Source of the DNA: an uncultured Eubacteriales bacterium
GTDB lineage: Bacteria; Bacillota; Clostridia; Oscillospirales; Acutalibacteraceae
Assembly (NCBI GenBank): GCA_910577755.1
Contig: CAJTNL010000006.1
Coordinates: 45,033 to 109,032, forward strand
Length of the DNA: 64,000 bases
Direction: 5' to 3'
Shown: piece by piece, positions 1-7,733 of the stretch
Layout: the number at the start of each line of letters is the position of its first letter
Numbering within the stretch: position 1 is the stretch's first letter
Translations under genes and position numbers: made by a program
The notes under the pieces: model-generated
Databases searched by the model: none
Told to the model about the DNA's origin: nothing
Seen by the model: only the letters and a program-made list of their open reading frames with translations

Positions 1-470
1 TCCTGCGTATCTCGAGCCGGATGATTCTTTGGAATATTCAGCGCTTCAAAATTGTAGTAATCGGATTCAACTTCCGGACCCTCAACAATGTCAAATCCCA
101 TGCCTATAAAAATCTCTTTAATTTCATCTAATACGATTGAAAGCGGGTGTTTTGCGCCTAGCTCCCGGCGTTTTCCGGGCAATGTAACGTCGATTGTTTC
201 ATGTTTTAATTTTTGCAGTAGTAATGTTTCTTTTAAATGAGAGACTCTAACTGCAAAGGTTTCCTCTATAGCGGAGCGAATATCGTTTGCCAGTTGTCCT
301 ATAATAGGGCGTTCCTCAGCAGAAAGCTTACCCATTTGTTTTAAAATAGCAGTCAGCTCTCCTTTTTTACCAAGGTATTTTATACGCAAATTCTCTAATG
401 TCTGATGATCTTCCGCTTTTTCAATGGCCTGCAGTGCAATATTACGAATCGACTCTAGTTGTTGCTTCAT
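1..470 (-). CDS. pheS: Phenylalanine-tRNA ligase alpha subunit, N-terminal part (cut by window edge)
   Basis: This is the 5' part of the gene for the alpha subunit of the cytoplasmic phenylalanyl-tRNA synthetase, which charges tRNA-Phe as an alpha2-beta2 enzyme with PheT. About 156 codons are visible from an ATG at 470. They cover the N-terminal coiled-coil arm (KYLGKKGELTAILKQMG) and the start of the catalytic domain (LPGKRRELGAKHPLS, IFIGMGFDIVEGPEVESDYY, NFEALNIPKNHPARD), all typical of PheS. The rest, and presumably pheT, lie beyond position 1. A T-box leader directly upstream on the same strand fits regulation by uncharged tRNA-Phe. Confidence 0.95.
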   Translation of the reverse strand, partial: MKQQLESIRNIALQAIEKAEDHQTLENLRIKYLGKKGELTAILKQMGKLSAEERPIIGQLANDIRSAIEETFAVRVSHLKETLLLQKLKHETIDVTLPGKRRELGAKHPLSIVLDEIKEIFIGMGFDIVEGPEVESDYYNFEALNIPKNHPARDTQ

Positions 471-521
471 AAAAATAAACATCCTTTCACAGATTTTGAT
501 TATGGAATGGAATACTGGAAT

Positions 522-765
522 AAAAAAGTCTTCGTCCCTAAAATAGGGACGAAGACATGATGCTCCGCGGTACCACCCTTATTTTTGTCAAACCAAACAC
601 TTCTATAACCTATAACGGGGTCTACCGTCACAGCTTACTATTTATTCGGCTGTGCCGCTCCAAAGGGAACTTGGCCATTTCCATACTGTAAATTTGCTTT
701 CAGCTGCAACAAATCCTCTCTGAACAGCGGTGAATGGTTACTTTTCTTTTTCATAGCGTTATTTT
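522..765 (-). promoter_or_regulatory. T-box leader of pheS
   Basis: On the minus strand the conserved T-box sequence GGGTGGTACCGCGG lies at about 565-580. It is followed by a 12-bp hairpin (528-556, arms GTCTTCGTCCCT) and a run of six T (522-527), which is an intrinsic terminator. The alternative antiterminator would use the T-box to bind the tRNA acceptor end. Upstream is a stem I-like region. A UUC in the segment AAGTTCCCTTTGGAGC is a plausible Phe specifier, but I could not verify the fold. Uncharged tRNA-Phe would permit read-through into pheS. Confidence 0.9.
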
Positions 766-771
766 TGTACT

Positions 772-800
772 ACTATATCATATTTTTGATTGATTTGCAA
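772..800 (-). promoter_or_regulatory. Probable sigma-A promoter of the pheS T-box transcript
   Basis: On the minus strand TTGCAA (800-795) is separated by 17 bp from TATAGT (777-772). A start near 765 would give a leader that begins just before the T-box stem I region. Confidence 0.6.
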
Positions 801-855
801 GGCTTGTACAGATATAGAAGTATATTTGTATAGATTTATTAAAATGACATGTTTA

Positions 856-884
856 TTGAAATGACAAAGTAAAGATGCTATTAT
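856..884 (+). promoter_or_regulatory. Probable sigma-A promoter of malQ
   Basis: TTGAAA at 856-861, a 17-bp spacer and TATTAT at 879-884. It lies 35 bp upstream of the malQ start. Confidence 0.65.
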
Positions 885-918
885 AACACCAAGCTACGGA
901 AGAAATGAGGTGCTTTGG

Positions 919-2403
919 ATGAAAATTTGTCAACAAAGAGGCGCAGGCGTGCTTTTGCCTGTGACCGCATTACCCTCTCCTTATGGAATTGGTACGTTGG
1001 GTGCTGCCGCATATCGTTTTATAGACCGTTTAAAACAGGCGGGTCAAACTTACTGGCAGGTGTTGCCTATAGGGCCTACTGGCTTTGGAAATAGCCCGTA
1101 TCAATCTTATTCCGCTTTTGCAGGAAACCCTTACCTGATAGATTTAGATAATTTGGTTATGCAAGGTTTGCTAAAAACAGAGGATATTTCCATGTTTGAT
1201 TGGGGGCGGGATTCCTCTGTTGTTTCTTACGATAAAATTACAGAACATCGTCGTAATGTACTGAGGCTTGCCTATGAAAACAGTCATCATTTGTATAGTG
1301 TGGACTACCTTACATTTTGTCATGAGCAGCAGGATTGGTTGGAAGATTATGCTTTATTTATGGCATGCAAACATTACTTCCAACAGAAAGAGTGGATGCT
1401 GTGGGACAAGCAGGTAAAAGAAAGGAATGCCTCGTCCTTGATGAATTATCGCATATTGTTAAAAGATGAGATTGATTTCTGGAAGTTTTGCCAATTTGAA
1501 TTTTACCGCCAATGGCATAAAATGAAACAATATGCAAATGAAAACGGTATTGCAATTATTGGAGATATTCCTATTTATGTAGCAATGGATAGCGCCGATG
1601 TTTGGGCTAATTCTACGTTGTTTCAGTTAGATGAAAATAAAAAACCAATTGCTGTGGCCGGTGTTCCTCCTGATGCCTTTTCCTCTCAAGGACAGATGTG
1701 GGGCAATCCGTTATATAATTGGACGGAAATGGAGAAAACAAATTATGATTGGTGGAAAAAACGTATGGTATGTTGTGCCGCTTTATACGATAAGGTGAGA
1801 ATCGACCATTTTATTGGAATTGTAAGATATTATACGATCCCAGCAGAAGAAAAGAATGCTGTAAACGGAACATGGCAGAAAGGTCCTGGGGAAAAGCTGA
1901 TGAATGCTATACATACGGTGCTGGACTCTGAGTATATCATTGTTGAAGATTTAGGGGTCTTAGTTGATGAAGTCATTTCTTTAAGACATAAGATGGGGTA
2001 TCCTGGGATGAAAGTGCTGCAATTCGGTTTTGATGGGAATCCTTATAACGAGCATTTGCCTCATAATTTTCAAAATAGCATGGTAGTTTACAGTGGTACA
2101 CACGATAATGAAACGATTATTGGTTATTTTACGAATCACCGAGCAGAGTGTATCCGTGCATGTAAATATTTTCATGTGAATGCATTGGAAGAATTACCGG
2201 AGGCGTTTATGCGTGGACTATACGGCAGTGTAGCTGATATTGCTATTCTGCAAATGCAGGATATTTTAGGCTTGTCTAATACAGCAAGAATGAATATTCC
2301 GTCTACTATAGGAAGTAATTGGCAGTGGCGTTTATGTCAGGGGCAGTTTACGGAAGAGATAGCGAATAAAATGAAGCAACTTGCTCATATTTACGGGAGA
2401 TAA
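919..2403 (+). CDS. malQ: 4-alpha-glucanotransferase (amylomaltase)
   Basis: Transfers alpha-1,4-glucan segments between maltooligosaccharides in the cytoplasm (GH77 family). The N-terminal motif RGAGVLLPVTALPSPYGIG, the QVLPIGPTGFGNSPYQ segment, the catalytic-region sequences VRIDHFIG (Asp nucleophile), IIVEDLG (acid/base Glu) and YSGTHDNETI are all present, and 494 residues is the usual length. The frame extends nine bases further upstream to a GTG, but that codon abuts the GAGG ribosome-binding site at 907-910, so the ATG at 919 is the likely start. No other glycogen or maltodextrin gene is adjacent; nnr follows 35 bp downstream, possibly on the same transcript. Confidence 0.95.
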   Translation: MKICQQRGAGVLLPVTALPSPYGIGTLGAAAYRFIDRLKQAGQTYWQVLPIGPTGFGNSPYQSYSAFAGNPYLIDLDNLVMQGLLKTEDISMFDWGRDSSVVSYDKITEHRRNVLRLAYENSHHLYSVDYLTFCHEQQDWLEDYALFMACKHYFQQKEWMLWDKQVKERNASSLMNYRILLKDEIDFWKFCQFEFYRQWHKMKQYANENGIAIIGDIPIYVAMDSADVWANSTLFQLDENKKPIAVAGVPPDAFSSQGQMWGNPLYNWTEMEKTNYDWWKKRMVCCAALYDKVRIDHFIGIVRYYTIPAEEKNAVNGTWQKGPGEKLMNAIHTVLDSEYIIVEDLGVLVDEVISLRHKMGYPGMKVLQFGFDGNPYNEHLPHNFQNSMVVYSGTHDNETIIGYFTNHRAECIRACKYFHVNALEELPEAFMRGLYGSVADIAILQMQDILGLSNTARMNIPSTIGSNWQWRLCQGQFTEEIANKMKQLAHIYGR

Positions 2404-2438
2404 ACATATGTATGTGTTACACAGATTAGGAGGGGCAT

Positions 2439-3953
2439 ATGAAAGCGTTGAGCAAACAGCAAATGCAGACATTGGAGCAACGGGCGGTTGAGGAAGGAAT
2501 CCCGTATATTACCTTAATGGAACGTGCAGGAGGCGCTGTCGCAGAGTATATAGTAAAACACCATAACATTATAGGCAGACGTATTGTGATACTATGCGGA
2601 AAAGGAAATAATGGAGGAGATGGGTTTGCTACAGCAAGGCATTTAGAGGCAGAAGGTGCTACGGTGATTATTGCTTTGGTTGATGGCTTGCCTAAAACGG
2701 ATATTGCGAAAGAAACCCTCTCTAAAATAAGGCAGACTAAGATACAGGTCTTTAGTATTATAGATGATGAAGAGTTTATTTATCAGTTGATACAGTCTGC
2801 CGATATTTTGGTAGACTGTATTTTTGGAATTGGTTTTCAGGGAAAGATGGATGAACGTATAATGCAGGTGTTAGAAACAGCAAACTTGTGCGGTGCAGAT
2901 AAAATTGCTGTAGATATTCCAAGTGGGATAACTTGTAATAACGGAGCTGTGGAAAGCGTTTGTTTTAAAGCGGATGTGACGATTACGTTTACTGTTATGA
3001 AAACAGCACAGTTGTTGTCCCCAGCGAAAGAATACTGCGGAAACGTGTTGGTTGCAGATGTAGGGATTCCTCCAGAACTGGTTAATCAACAGGAGGCTGA
3101 TATTGAGGTAACAGAGGAATGGCAAATTGTCTCTGCGTTTCAGCCGCGCAGACAAGATACTAACAAAGGAGACTACGGTCGTTTGCTGTGTGTTTGCGGT
3201 CAGGAGGGTATGGCAGGCGCAGCGGTTATGAGCGGCAGAGCCGCTTTACGCTGTGGAGCGGGTCTGGTACATATGGCTGTACCACAAGAAATATACCCGA
3301 TTGTGGCAGGACAATTGAACGAGCCGGTGTATACAGTTTTATATAAAGAATCTTTATATAAGCAGTTGGATAAAGCAATGGAAAAAGCTACTGCATGCGT
3401 TATTGGCTGCGGACTGGGTACCGGATTCATGTCAAAAGAAATAGTTACATATATATTAACGCACTTCGGGCATCCAATAGTTGTAGATGCTGATGCGCTG
3501 AATATTGTTGCTGAAAATATGGAGTTGTTAGAGAATGCAAAGAAGTCTTTCATACTTACACCTCATCCAGGAGAAATGGCACGTTTGCTCAAAACAACGG
3601 TGAAAGATATACAACGTCACCGACTCCAGATTGCCAGAGAATTTGCCCAAAAATACGGTGTAACGCTGGTGCTGAAGGGTTCTGGTACGGTAATAGCGGC
3701 GGAACAAGGCAAGTTGAGTATAAATCTTACCGGCAATGCAGGTATGGCAAAAGGAGGAAGTGGAGATATACTGGCAGGTATGATCGGATCAATGCTGGCG
3801 CAGGGTGTAGAACCTTTTGAGGCTGCACGAACAGCTGTATATCTGCATGGAAAATGTGGTGACAATTGTGCTGCAAGATTATCTCAAACCGCAATGCTGC
3901 CTACCGATATGATAGAGGAATTGCCCAAACTATTTTTAAAATTTGAGAAATAA
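2439..3953 (+). CDS. nnr: Bifunctional NAD(P)H-hydrate epimerase / ADP-dependent NAD(P)H-hydrate dehydratase
   Basis: Repairs damaged NAD(P)H hydrates. The N-terminal YjeF-type epimerase half (about 1-215) shows MERAGGAVAEYI, CGKGNNGGDGFATARHL and DIPSGI. The C-terminal ribokinase-like dehydratase half (about 225-500) shows NKGDYGRLLCVCG, the SGRAALRCGAGLV segment, LTPHPGEMARL, LKGSGTVI and the GNAGMAKGGSGDILAGMIGS nucleotide-binding loop. 504 residues matches the usual fused form. The ATG follows AGGAGGGG with good spacing. In many Firmicutes nnr sits before alr and the mazEF-type genes; here alr is absent and a lipoprotein gene and a mazF gene follow. Confidence 0.95.
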   Translation: MKALSKQQMQTLEQRAVEEGIPYITLMERAGGAVAEYIVKHHNIIGRRIVILCGKGNNGGDGFATARHLEAEGATVIIALVDGLPKTDIAKETLSKIRQTKIQVFSIIDDEEFIYQLIQSADILVDCIFGIGFQGKMDERIMQVLETANLCGADKIAVDIPSGITCNNGAVESVCFKADVTITFTVMKTAQLLSPAKEYCGNVLVADVGIPPELVNQQEADIEVTEEWQIVSAFQPRRQDTNKGDYGRLLCVCGQEGMAGAAVMSGRAALRCGAGLVHMAVPQEIYPIVAGQLNEPVYTVLYKESLYKQLDKAMEKATACVIGCGLGTGFMSKEIVTYILTHFGHPIVVDADALNIVAENMELLENAKKSFILTPHPGEMARLLKTTVKDIQRHRLQIAREFAQKYGVTLVLKGSGTVIAAEQGKLSINLTGNAGMAKGGSGDILAGMIGSMLAQGVEPFEAARTAVYLHGKCGDNCAARLSQTAMLPTDMIEELPKLFLKFEK

Positions 3954-3964
3954 GGTGATGATAC

Positions 3965-4477
3965 TTGAAAAAAGTAATGTGTGCTTTGTTTTATGGGTGT
4001 ACAATATTAATACTGCTTATGGCAGTAACAGGTTGTCAAACGTCCGATAGCAGCGGCAGTATACTAAAAGCAGATCAAATTGTTTTTGATACAGTATATA
4101 CTGTTTCAGTGTTTAAACAGGATCAGAGTATTGCTTCGGGAACTTTTGAAAGTAACGGTACAGAAATTGTTTTTACCGTATCTGAGCCGGATATGGCAAA
4201 AGGGATGACATATTGCGATAACGCCGGTGTTTTTACGATCTCATTAAATGGTTTTACATTAGAAACGTCAGCGATACTTTCTTCTGAATCAACTTGGTTT
4301 ACGAAATTGGCTCATATTATACGCTATATTAGAGAGCAGCCTCAAACTCTGCAAGCACAGGGAAGCGGACAGTTTTCAGGTTTTATGGCAGATGGCACCG
4401 AATTTAAAATAACGACTTGGAATAAAGGTACAATTGAAAATATAACTTTTAATCAGTTTTATATTCAATTTTCATAA
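3965..4477 (+). CDS. Putative lipoprotein of unknown function
   Basis: 170 residues with an N-terminal lipoprotein signal: basic start, hydrophobic core and a VTGC lipobox around Cys-24, so it should be anchored to the outer face of the membrane. It starts at a TTG behind AAGGTGATGATAC, 11 bp after nnr. The mature part is Ser/Thr-rich and predicted beta-rich, with no motif I can name. In other Firmicutes an outer-membrane lipoprotein carrier-like protein often occupies the slot after nnr, but I cannot claim that homology. A strong terminator follows immediately. Confidence 0.75.
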   Translation: MKKVMCALFYGCTILILLMAVTGCQTSDSSGSILKADQIVFDTVYTVSVFKQDQSIASGTFESNGTEIVFTVSEPDMAKGMTYCDNAGVFTISLNGFTLETSAILSSESTWFTKLAHIIRYIREQPQTLQAQGSGQFSGFMADGTEFKITTWNKGTIENITFNQFYIQFS

Positions 4478-4518
4478 AAGCATGTGCAGAAGTTTTTTGT
4501 GTCTGCACATGCTTTTAT
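4476..4518 (+). terminator. Intrinsic terminator after the lipoprotein gene
   Basis: Perfect 15-bp stem: AAAAGCATGTGCAGA at 4476-4490 pairs with TCTGCACATGCTTTT at 4502-4516. It ends the malQ/nnr/lipoprotein unit. Confidence 0.9.
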
Positions 4519-4604
4519 ATCGTTAGAATCTCTAATAAGTGTGAGTAAAGAAATACAAACAAAAAACCACTGAATACAATATTATGGATTAGGGCTTAAA
4601 ATAT

Positions 4605-4633
4605 TTGAAGATTTGTGATTAAAATTCAATAAT
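4605..4633 (+). promoter_or_regulatory. Possible promoter of the mazF-type gene
   Basis: TTGAAG (4605-4610), a 17-bp spacer and AATAAT (4628-4633), downstream of the previous terminator and 55 bp before the start codon. The rest of 4519-4688 is A/T-rich and holds no antitoxin-like frame. Confidence 0.45.
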
Positions 4634-4688
4634 TACGGTAAAAATAGAGTCAGGGCCCAAAACAACAATAATGCGGAGTGTGAAAAAA

Positions 4689-5066
4689 TTGAATATAAGA
4701 AGAGGCGATATCTATTACGCTGACCTTAGTCCGGTTATCGGCTCTGAGCAAGGCGGAGTGCGGCCTGTATTGATTGTTCAAAATGATGTGGGAAATCGCT
4801 TTAGCCCGACAGTGATTGCAGCGGCAATTACAAGCCAGAGGGCAAAAGCAAATCTACCTACTCATATTATGCTTCATGCTGAAAATACAGGGCTGTCACG
4901 AGATTCAATCGTACTTTTAGAACAAATCAGAACTATTGATAAACATAGATTAAAAGAACGTATGGGGCGGTTGGATCATACGTCTATGACACAGATTGAT
5001 CAGGCGCTGTCTATTAGCTTTGGTTTAGAGATGGACGAAGACGGTGCGATGCAACAGGCTACATAA
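4689..5066 (+). CDS. ndoA: MazF/PemK-family endoribonuclease toxin (EndoA/NdoA-like)
   Basis: A small sequence-specific mRNA interferase of the MazF fold. The start (NIRRGDIYYADLSPVIGSEQ), GGVRPVLIVQND with the conserved Arg and the AAITSQ segment with the catalytic-region Thr are typical of the Bacillus EndoA type, as is the length of 125 residues. The best start is the TTG at 4689, ten bases after GGAG; upstream in-frame ATG and GTG codons have no ribosome-binding site. The partner antitoxin gene (ndoAI/mazE), normally just upstream, is missing, as is alr. A conserved chromosomal role without an adjacent antitoxin is known for this family in some Clostridia. Confidence 0.9.
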   Translation: MNIRRGDIYYADLSPVIGSEQGGVRPVLIVQNDVGNRFSPTVIAAAITSQRAKANLPTHIMLHAENTGLSRDSIVLLEQIRTIDKHRLKERMGRLDHTSMTQIDQALSISFGLEMDEDGAMQQAT

Positions 5067-5121
5067 ATGCCTGTAACACATTGGGAGTTAAGAGTTATAT
5101 AAAAATAATGGAGGGAGCATT

Positions 5122-5301
5122 ATGCTTACAGCAAAAGAACTATCACTGATTGAAGATCAATTAAAGACCGAAAAACTCCTGATTATCAAAAATAAGACTT
5201 ATGCTCAGTTATGTGATGATCCGGAACTTAGAAAAAAATGTGAGCAGATGGCTGCAAAACATGAAGAGCACTATCAGTCTTTATTGGGTTTGTTAGACTA
5301 A
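5122..5301 (+). CDS. Small CotF-like spore coat protein
   Basis: A 59-residue protein starting at ATG 5122 behind GGAGGGAGC. It is helical and charged (LSLIEDQLKTEKLLIIKNK, then KHEEHYQSLLGLLD), with the spacing of the coat F (ferritin-like helical) family: a short helix pair with Glu/His near the end. It lies 12 bp before a second coat F protein, with which it would be co-expressed in the mother cell. Assignment to coat F rests on the pattern and the neighbour, so it is less certain than the next gene. Confidence 0.75.
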   Translation: MLTAKELSLIEDQLKTEKLLIIKNKTYAQLCDDPELRKKCEQMAAKHEEHYQSLLGLLD

Positions 5302-5313
5302 AAGGAGCAGTTT

Positions 5314-5580
5314 ATGAGCAGAAAGTCAATGCGGGAGAGAGATCTATTAGAAGATATTTTAACAGCGCAAAAATATATTACGGAAACATACAATCTTTTT
5401 GCAAATGAATGCAGGCACGAAACGGTGCGTAATGATATTTTAAACTTATTAAATGAAGAACATCAATTAGAATCGGAGGTTTTTGACGAAATGCATCGTC
5501 GAGGTTGGTATCCAACTGTATTAGCAGAACCGCTGTTAATTGACGAAACAAAAACCAAATATGAACACGAAAAACCATAG
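5314..5580 (+). CDS. CotF-family spore coat protein
   Basis: 88 residues with the coat F core: RDLLEDILTAQKYITETYNLF, NECRHETVRNDILNLLNEEHQ, and FDEMHRRGWYPTV, a Trp-Tyr-Pro ending characteristic of the family. Coat F proteins are mother-cell products in the spore coat. The ATG follows AAAGGAGCAG; the gene forms a pair with the 59-residue protein upstream. A terminator follows. Confidence 0.85.
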   Translation: MSRKSMRERDLLEDILTAQKYITETYNLFANECRHETVRNDILNLLNEEHQLESEVFDEMHRRGWYPTVLAEPLLIDETKTKYEHEKP

Positions 5581-5594
5581 TGTTTTAAGATAAT

Positions 5595-5630
5595 AAAGAG
5601 TCAAATTATTTTGTTTGACTCTTTTCTTTT
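5595..5630 (+). terminator. Intrinsic terminator after the coat genes
   Basis: AAAGAGTCAAA (5595-5605) pairs with TTTGACTCTTT (5614-5624) and runs into a T-rich tail. Confidence 0.85.
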
Positions 5631-5640
5631 TGCGTACATT

Positions 5641-5675
5641 TTATGACAGAATTATCCTGTCCTGCTGACTATAAT
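5641..5675 (+). promoter_or_regulatory. Candidate spoIIG promoter with long spacer
   Basis: A consensus TATAAT sits at 5670-5675. The best -35-like element is ATGACA at 5643-5648, giving a 21-bp spacer. The Bacillus subtilis spoIIG promoter is known for an over-long spacer (22 bp) that needs Spo0A. I see only weak matches to the Spo0A box here. Confidence 0.45.
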
Positions 5676-5709
5676 AGTGTTACAACTTTTTGGGAGAAGG
5701 AGGAAATTT

Positions 5710-6624
5710 ATGAAACAGACTATCTATATTGATGTTTTGGTAGCGGTTAATATCTTTATCAATTACTTTTTATTGCTTGCCACAGCCAAATTTTTGGCTG
5801 TACGCAGAGTAAGACTGCGGATATTGGCAGCAGCTGTGTTAGGGGCTGTATATTCTTTGACAATGTTATTGCCGTCTATTCATATGGTGCTTTCGCTACT
5901 GATAAAACTCGTTATGTCTGCAACTCTGGTTTTTGTTGCTTTTCCAAAAGGTTGCATTAAGCAATTTTTAAAATTATTGGCCTGTTTCTATGTGATGAAT
6001 TTTGCCTTTGCTGGTCTGATGATGGCGTTGTGGTATTTTGTATCGCCTCAGGGAATGGTAATTAAAAATTCTATTGTTTATGTTTCGATTTCTCCGATCA
6101 TTTTAATTGGAGCAACGGTAGTTTGTTATATACTTATTCGTATTATTTATCGTTTTATAGGCAAACACGAGGTTTGGGGAGGATATTGTACAGTTGATAT
6201 TTATCGCAGTGAAAAAATGATTACCTGCACTGCCAAAATAGATACGGGAAATCAGCTGGTAGAGCCTTTTTCTCATTATCCGGTGATAGTAATGGAATTT
6301 GAGCCTTTGTTTCCATTATTCCATAATGATATGCGTACTTTTTTTCAAGAAAAACAATGGGCACACCCTAATTATGCTGTTGGCAAAGAAACGATACCTA
6401 AGATCAGAATGGTACCATTTCAGACTATTTCAGGTATTGGTGTGTTACCGGCTTTTTCGCCGGATAAAGTTGTGATAAAATCAGCAAAAAAACAAATAGA
6501 AACAGATGATGTATATGTGGCAGTTTGTCAGGAAAAAATTACAAATGATGGATTTCAGGCATTGCTCAATCCTGATTTATTTACACAGGGGCAAGAAATA
6601 ATGATAGGGAGGAAATGTAGATGA
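5710..6624 (+). CDS. spoIIGA: Sigma-E processing peptidase SpoIIGA
   Basis: Membrane-embedded aspartic protease that removes the pro-sequence of sigma-E in the mother cell after a signal from SpoIIR. The N-terminal half has about five hydrophobic segments (from YIDVLVAVNIFINYFLL to the stretch before KHEVWGG). The C-terminal soluble half contains AKIDTGNQLVEP, whose Asp-Thr-Gly is the catalytic aspartate motif. The ATG at 5710 is preceded by AGAAGGAGGAAA, giving 304 residues, the usual size. The stop overlaps the sigE start by four bases (ATGA), indicating translational coupling. Confidence 0.95.
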   Translation: MKQTIYIDVLVAVNIFINYFLLLATAKFLAVRRVRLRILAAAVLGAVYSLTMLLPSIHMVLSLLIKLVMSATLVFVAFPKGCIKQFLKLLACFYVMNFAFAGLMMALWYFVSPQGMVIKNSIVYVSISPIILIGATVVCYILIRIIYRFIGKHEVWGGYCTVDIYRSEKMITCTAKIDTGNQLVEPFSHYPVIVMEFEPLFPLFHNDMRTFFQEKQWAHPNYAVGKETIPKIRMVPFQTISGIGVLPAFSPDKVVIKSAKKQIETDDVYVAVCQEKITNDGFQALLNPDLFTQGQEIMIGRKCR

Positions 6625-7340
6625 AGAAAAAATTGTTCAAGTGGAAATGGGTTTACGCTATTATACAGTGGTGGCTGAAAAAGAAAGGGGAATCTGTTCA
6701 CTATATTAATGGTCCAGAAACCTTACCGGCACCGTTATCTGCAGAAGAGGAAGCAAAGGTTATGGAGAATATCCGTAATAATGTTAAGGGAGCCAGAGAA
6801 CCTCTTATTACACATAATTTACGTCTTGTTGTTTACATATCAAAAAAATTTGAGTCTAATTTTGCAAGCGTTGAAGATTTGATTTCAATCGGTACTATTG
6901 GGTTGATTAAGGCGGTAAACACGTTTTGTCCTGAGAGAAATATTAAGTTGGCAACTTATGCTTCCCGCTGCATCGAAAACGAAATTTTAATGTATTTACG
7001 TAAAAGTTCGCAGTTAAAGCATGAAATTTCCATTGATGATCCGCTGAATGTTGATTGGGATGGTAACGAACTGCTTTTGTCTGATATTTTAGGGAGTGAT
7101 CCTAATATTGTCAATCAAAATATTGAAAAAGAGGTTGAACGTGATTTGTTGATGGCGGCAGTTTCAAATTTATCTCAGAGAGAAAAGACAATTATGCAGC
7201 TGCGTTTTGGGCTTGATCAACAAAATGAGCATACGCAAAAAGAAGTAGCTGATACACTGGGTATTTCACAGTCTTACATTTCCAGATTGGAAAAAAGAAT
7301 TATGGAGCGATTAAAAAAAGATTTAGAGCGAGTGGGGTAA
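6621..7340 (+). CDS. sigE: RNA polymerase sigma-E factor (pro-form), mother cell
   Basis: Early mother-cell sigma factor. An N-terminal pro-sequence of about 25-30 residues (MKKKLFKWKWVYAIIQWWL) should hold it at the membrane until SpoIIGA cuts it. Region 2 (NLRLVVYISKKFESNFASVEDLISIGTIGLIKAVNTF, ATYASRCIENEILMYLRK) and region 4 (LSQREKTIMQLRFGL, KEVADTLGISQSYISRLEKRI) are intact; 239 residues is standard. In Bacillus and many Clostridia sigG follows directly, but here it lies 3.9 kb away on the other strand. Confidence 0.97.
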   Translation: MKKKLFKWKWVYAIIQWWLKKKGESVHYINGPETLPAPLSAEEEAKVMENIRNNVKGAREPLITHNLRLVVYISKKFESNFASVEDLISIGTIGLIKAVNTFCPERNIKLATYASRCIENEILMYLRKSSQLKHEISIDDPLNVDWDGNELLLSDILGSDPNIVNQNIEKEVERDLLMAAVSNLSQREKTIMQLRFGLDQQNEHTQKEVADTLGISQSYISRLEKRIMERLKKDLERVG

Positions 7341-7345
7341 CGGTC

Positions 7346-7441
7346 GTGCACATTTTAGTGACAATCGTAAAAAAGAAAAGAAACCGAAAAATACAAAAAG
7401 AAAAAAAGAGGCGGAAAGAGAGTGATTCTATAAAGAAGTGA
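7346..7441 (+). CDS. Possible tiny basic peptide after sigE
   Basis: A 31-codon frame with a GTG start seven bases after GTGGGGT, directly after sigE and ending at the first base of the terminator stem. More than half the residues are Lys or Arg (KKKRNRKIQKEKKRRK). Such composition can arise by chance in A-rich DNA, so this is only a candidate. Confidence 0.2.
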   Translation: MHILVTIVKKKRNRKIQKEKKRRKESDSIKK

Positions 7442-7488
7442 GAACGGTCAACTTGTTAAAAGCAAGATGACCGTTCTTTATCTTTTTT
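7441..7488 (+). terminator. Intrinsic terminator of the spoIIG operon
   Basis: AGAACGGTCA (7441-7450) pairs with TGACCGTTCT (7468-7477), with an inner CTTG/CAAG stem, then a T-rich tail. The remaining 7489-7733 is A/T-rich and shows nothing I recognise. Confidence 0.9.
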
Positions 7489-7733
7489 GAAGGAGAGTGT
7501 ATTCGTTAACAGATGGGCAGGAACAAGGTTTCGTGTAAATCAAAATTAAAAATGTTAATTAAAACTGTGGATAGATTCAATATTTTGTTGAACTATTTTG
7601 TAAGAAGTGCAGATAAAAAGTTAATGAATCAATAATCATTCTTCCTACTCATAATTTTAATATTTTTTGTGTAATATCGCAATATACAGAGCTCTTCCAC
7701 TGAGTGTGTTGTTTTTGCATTGTTTTCTTTAAC

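Noticed and set aside
7346..7441. Lys/Arg-rich short frame as a firm gene
   Set aside because: A-rich sequence readily gives such frames; kept only as a low-confidence candidate.
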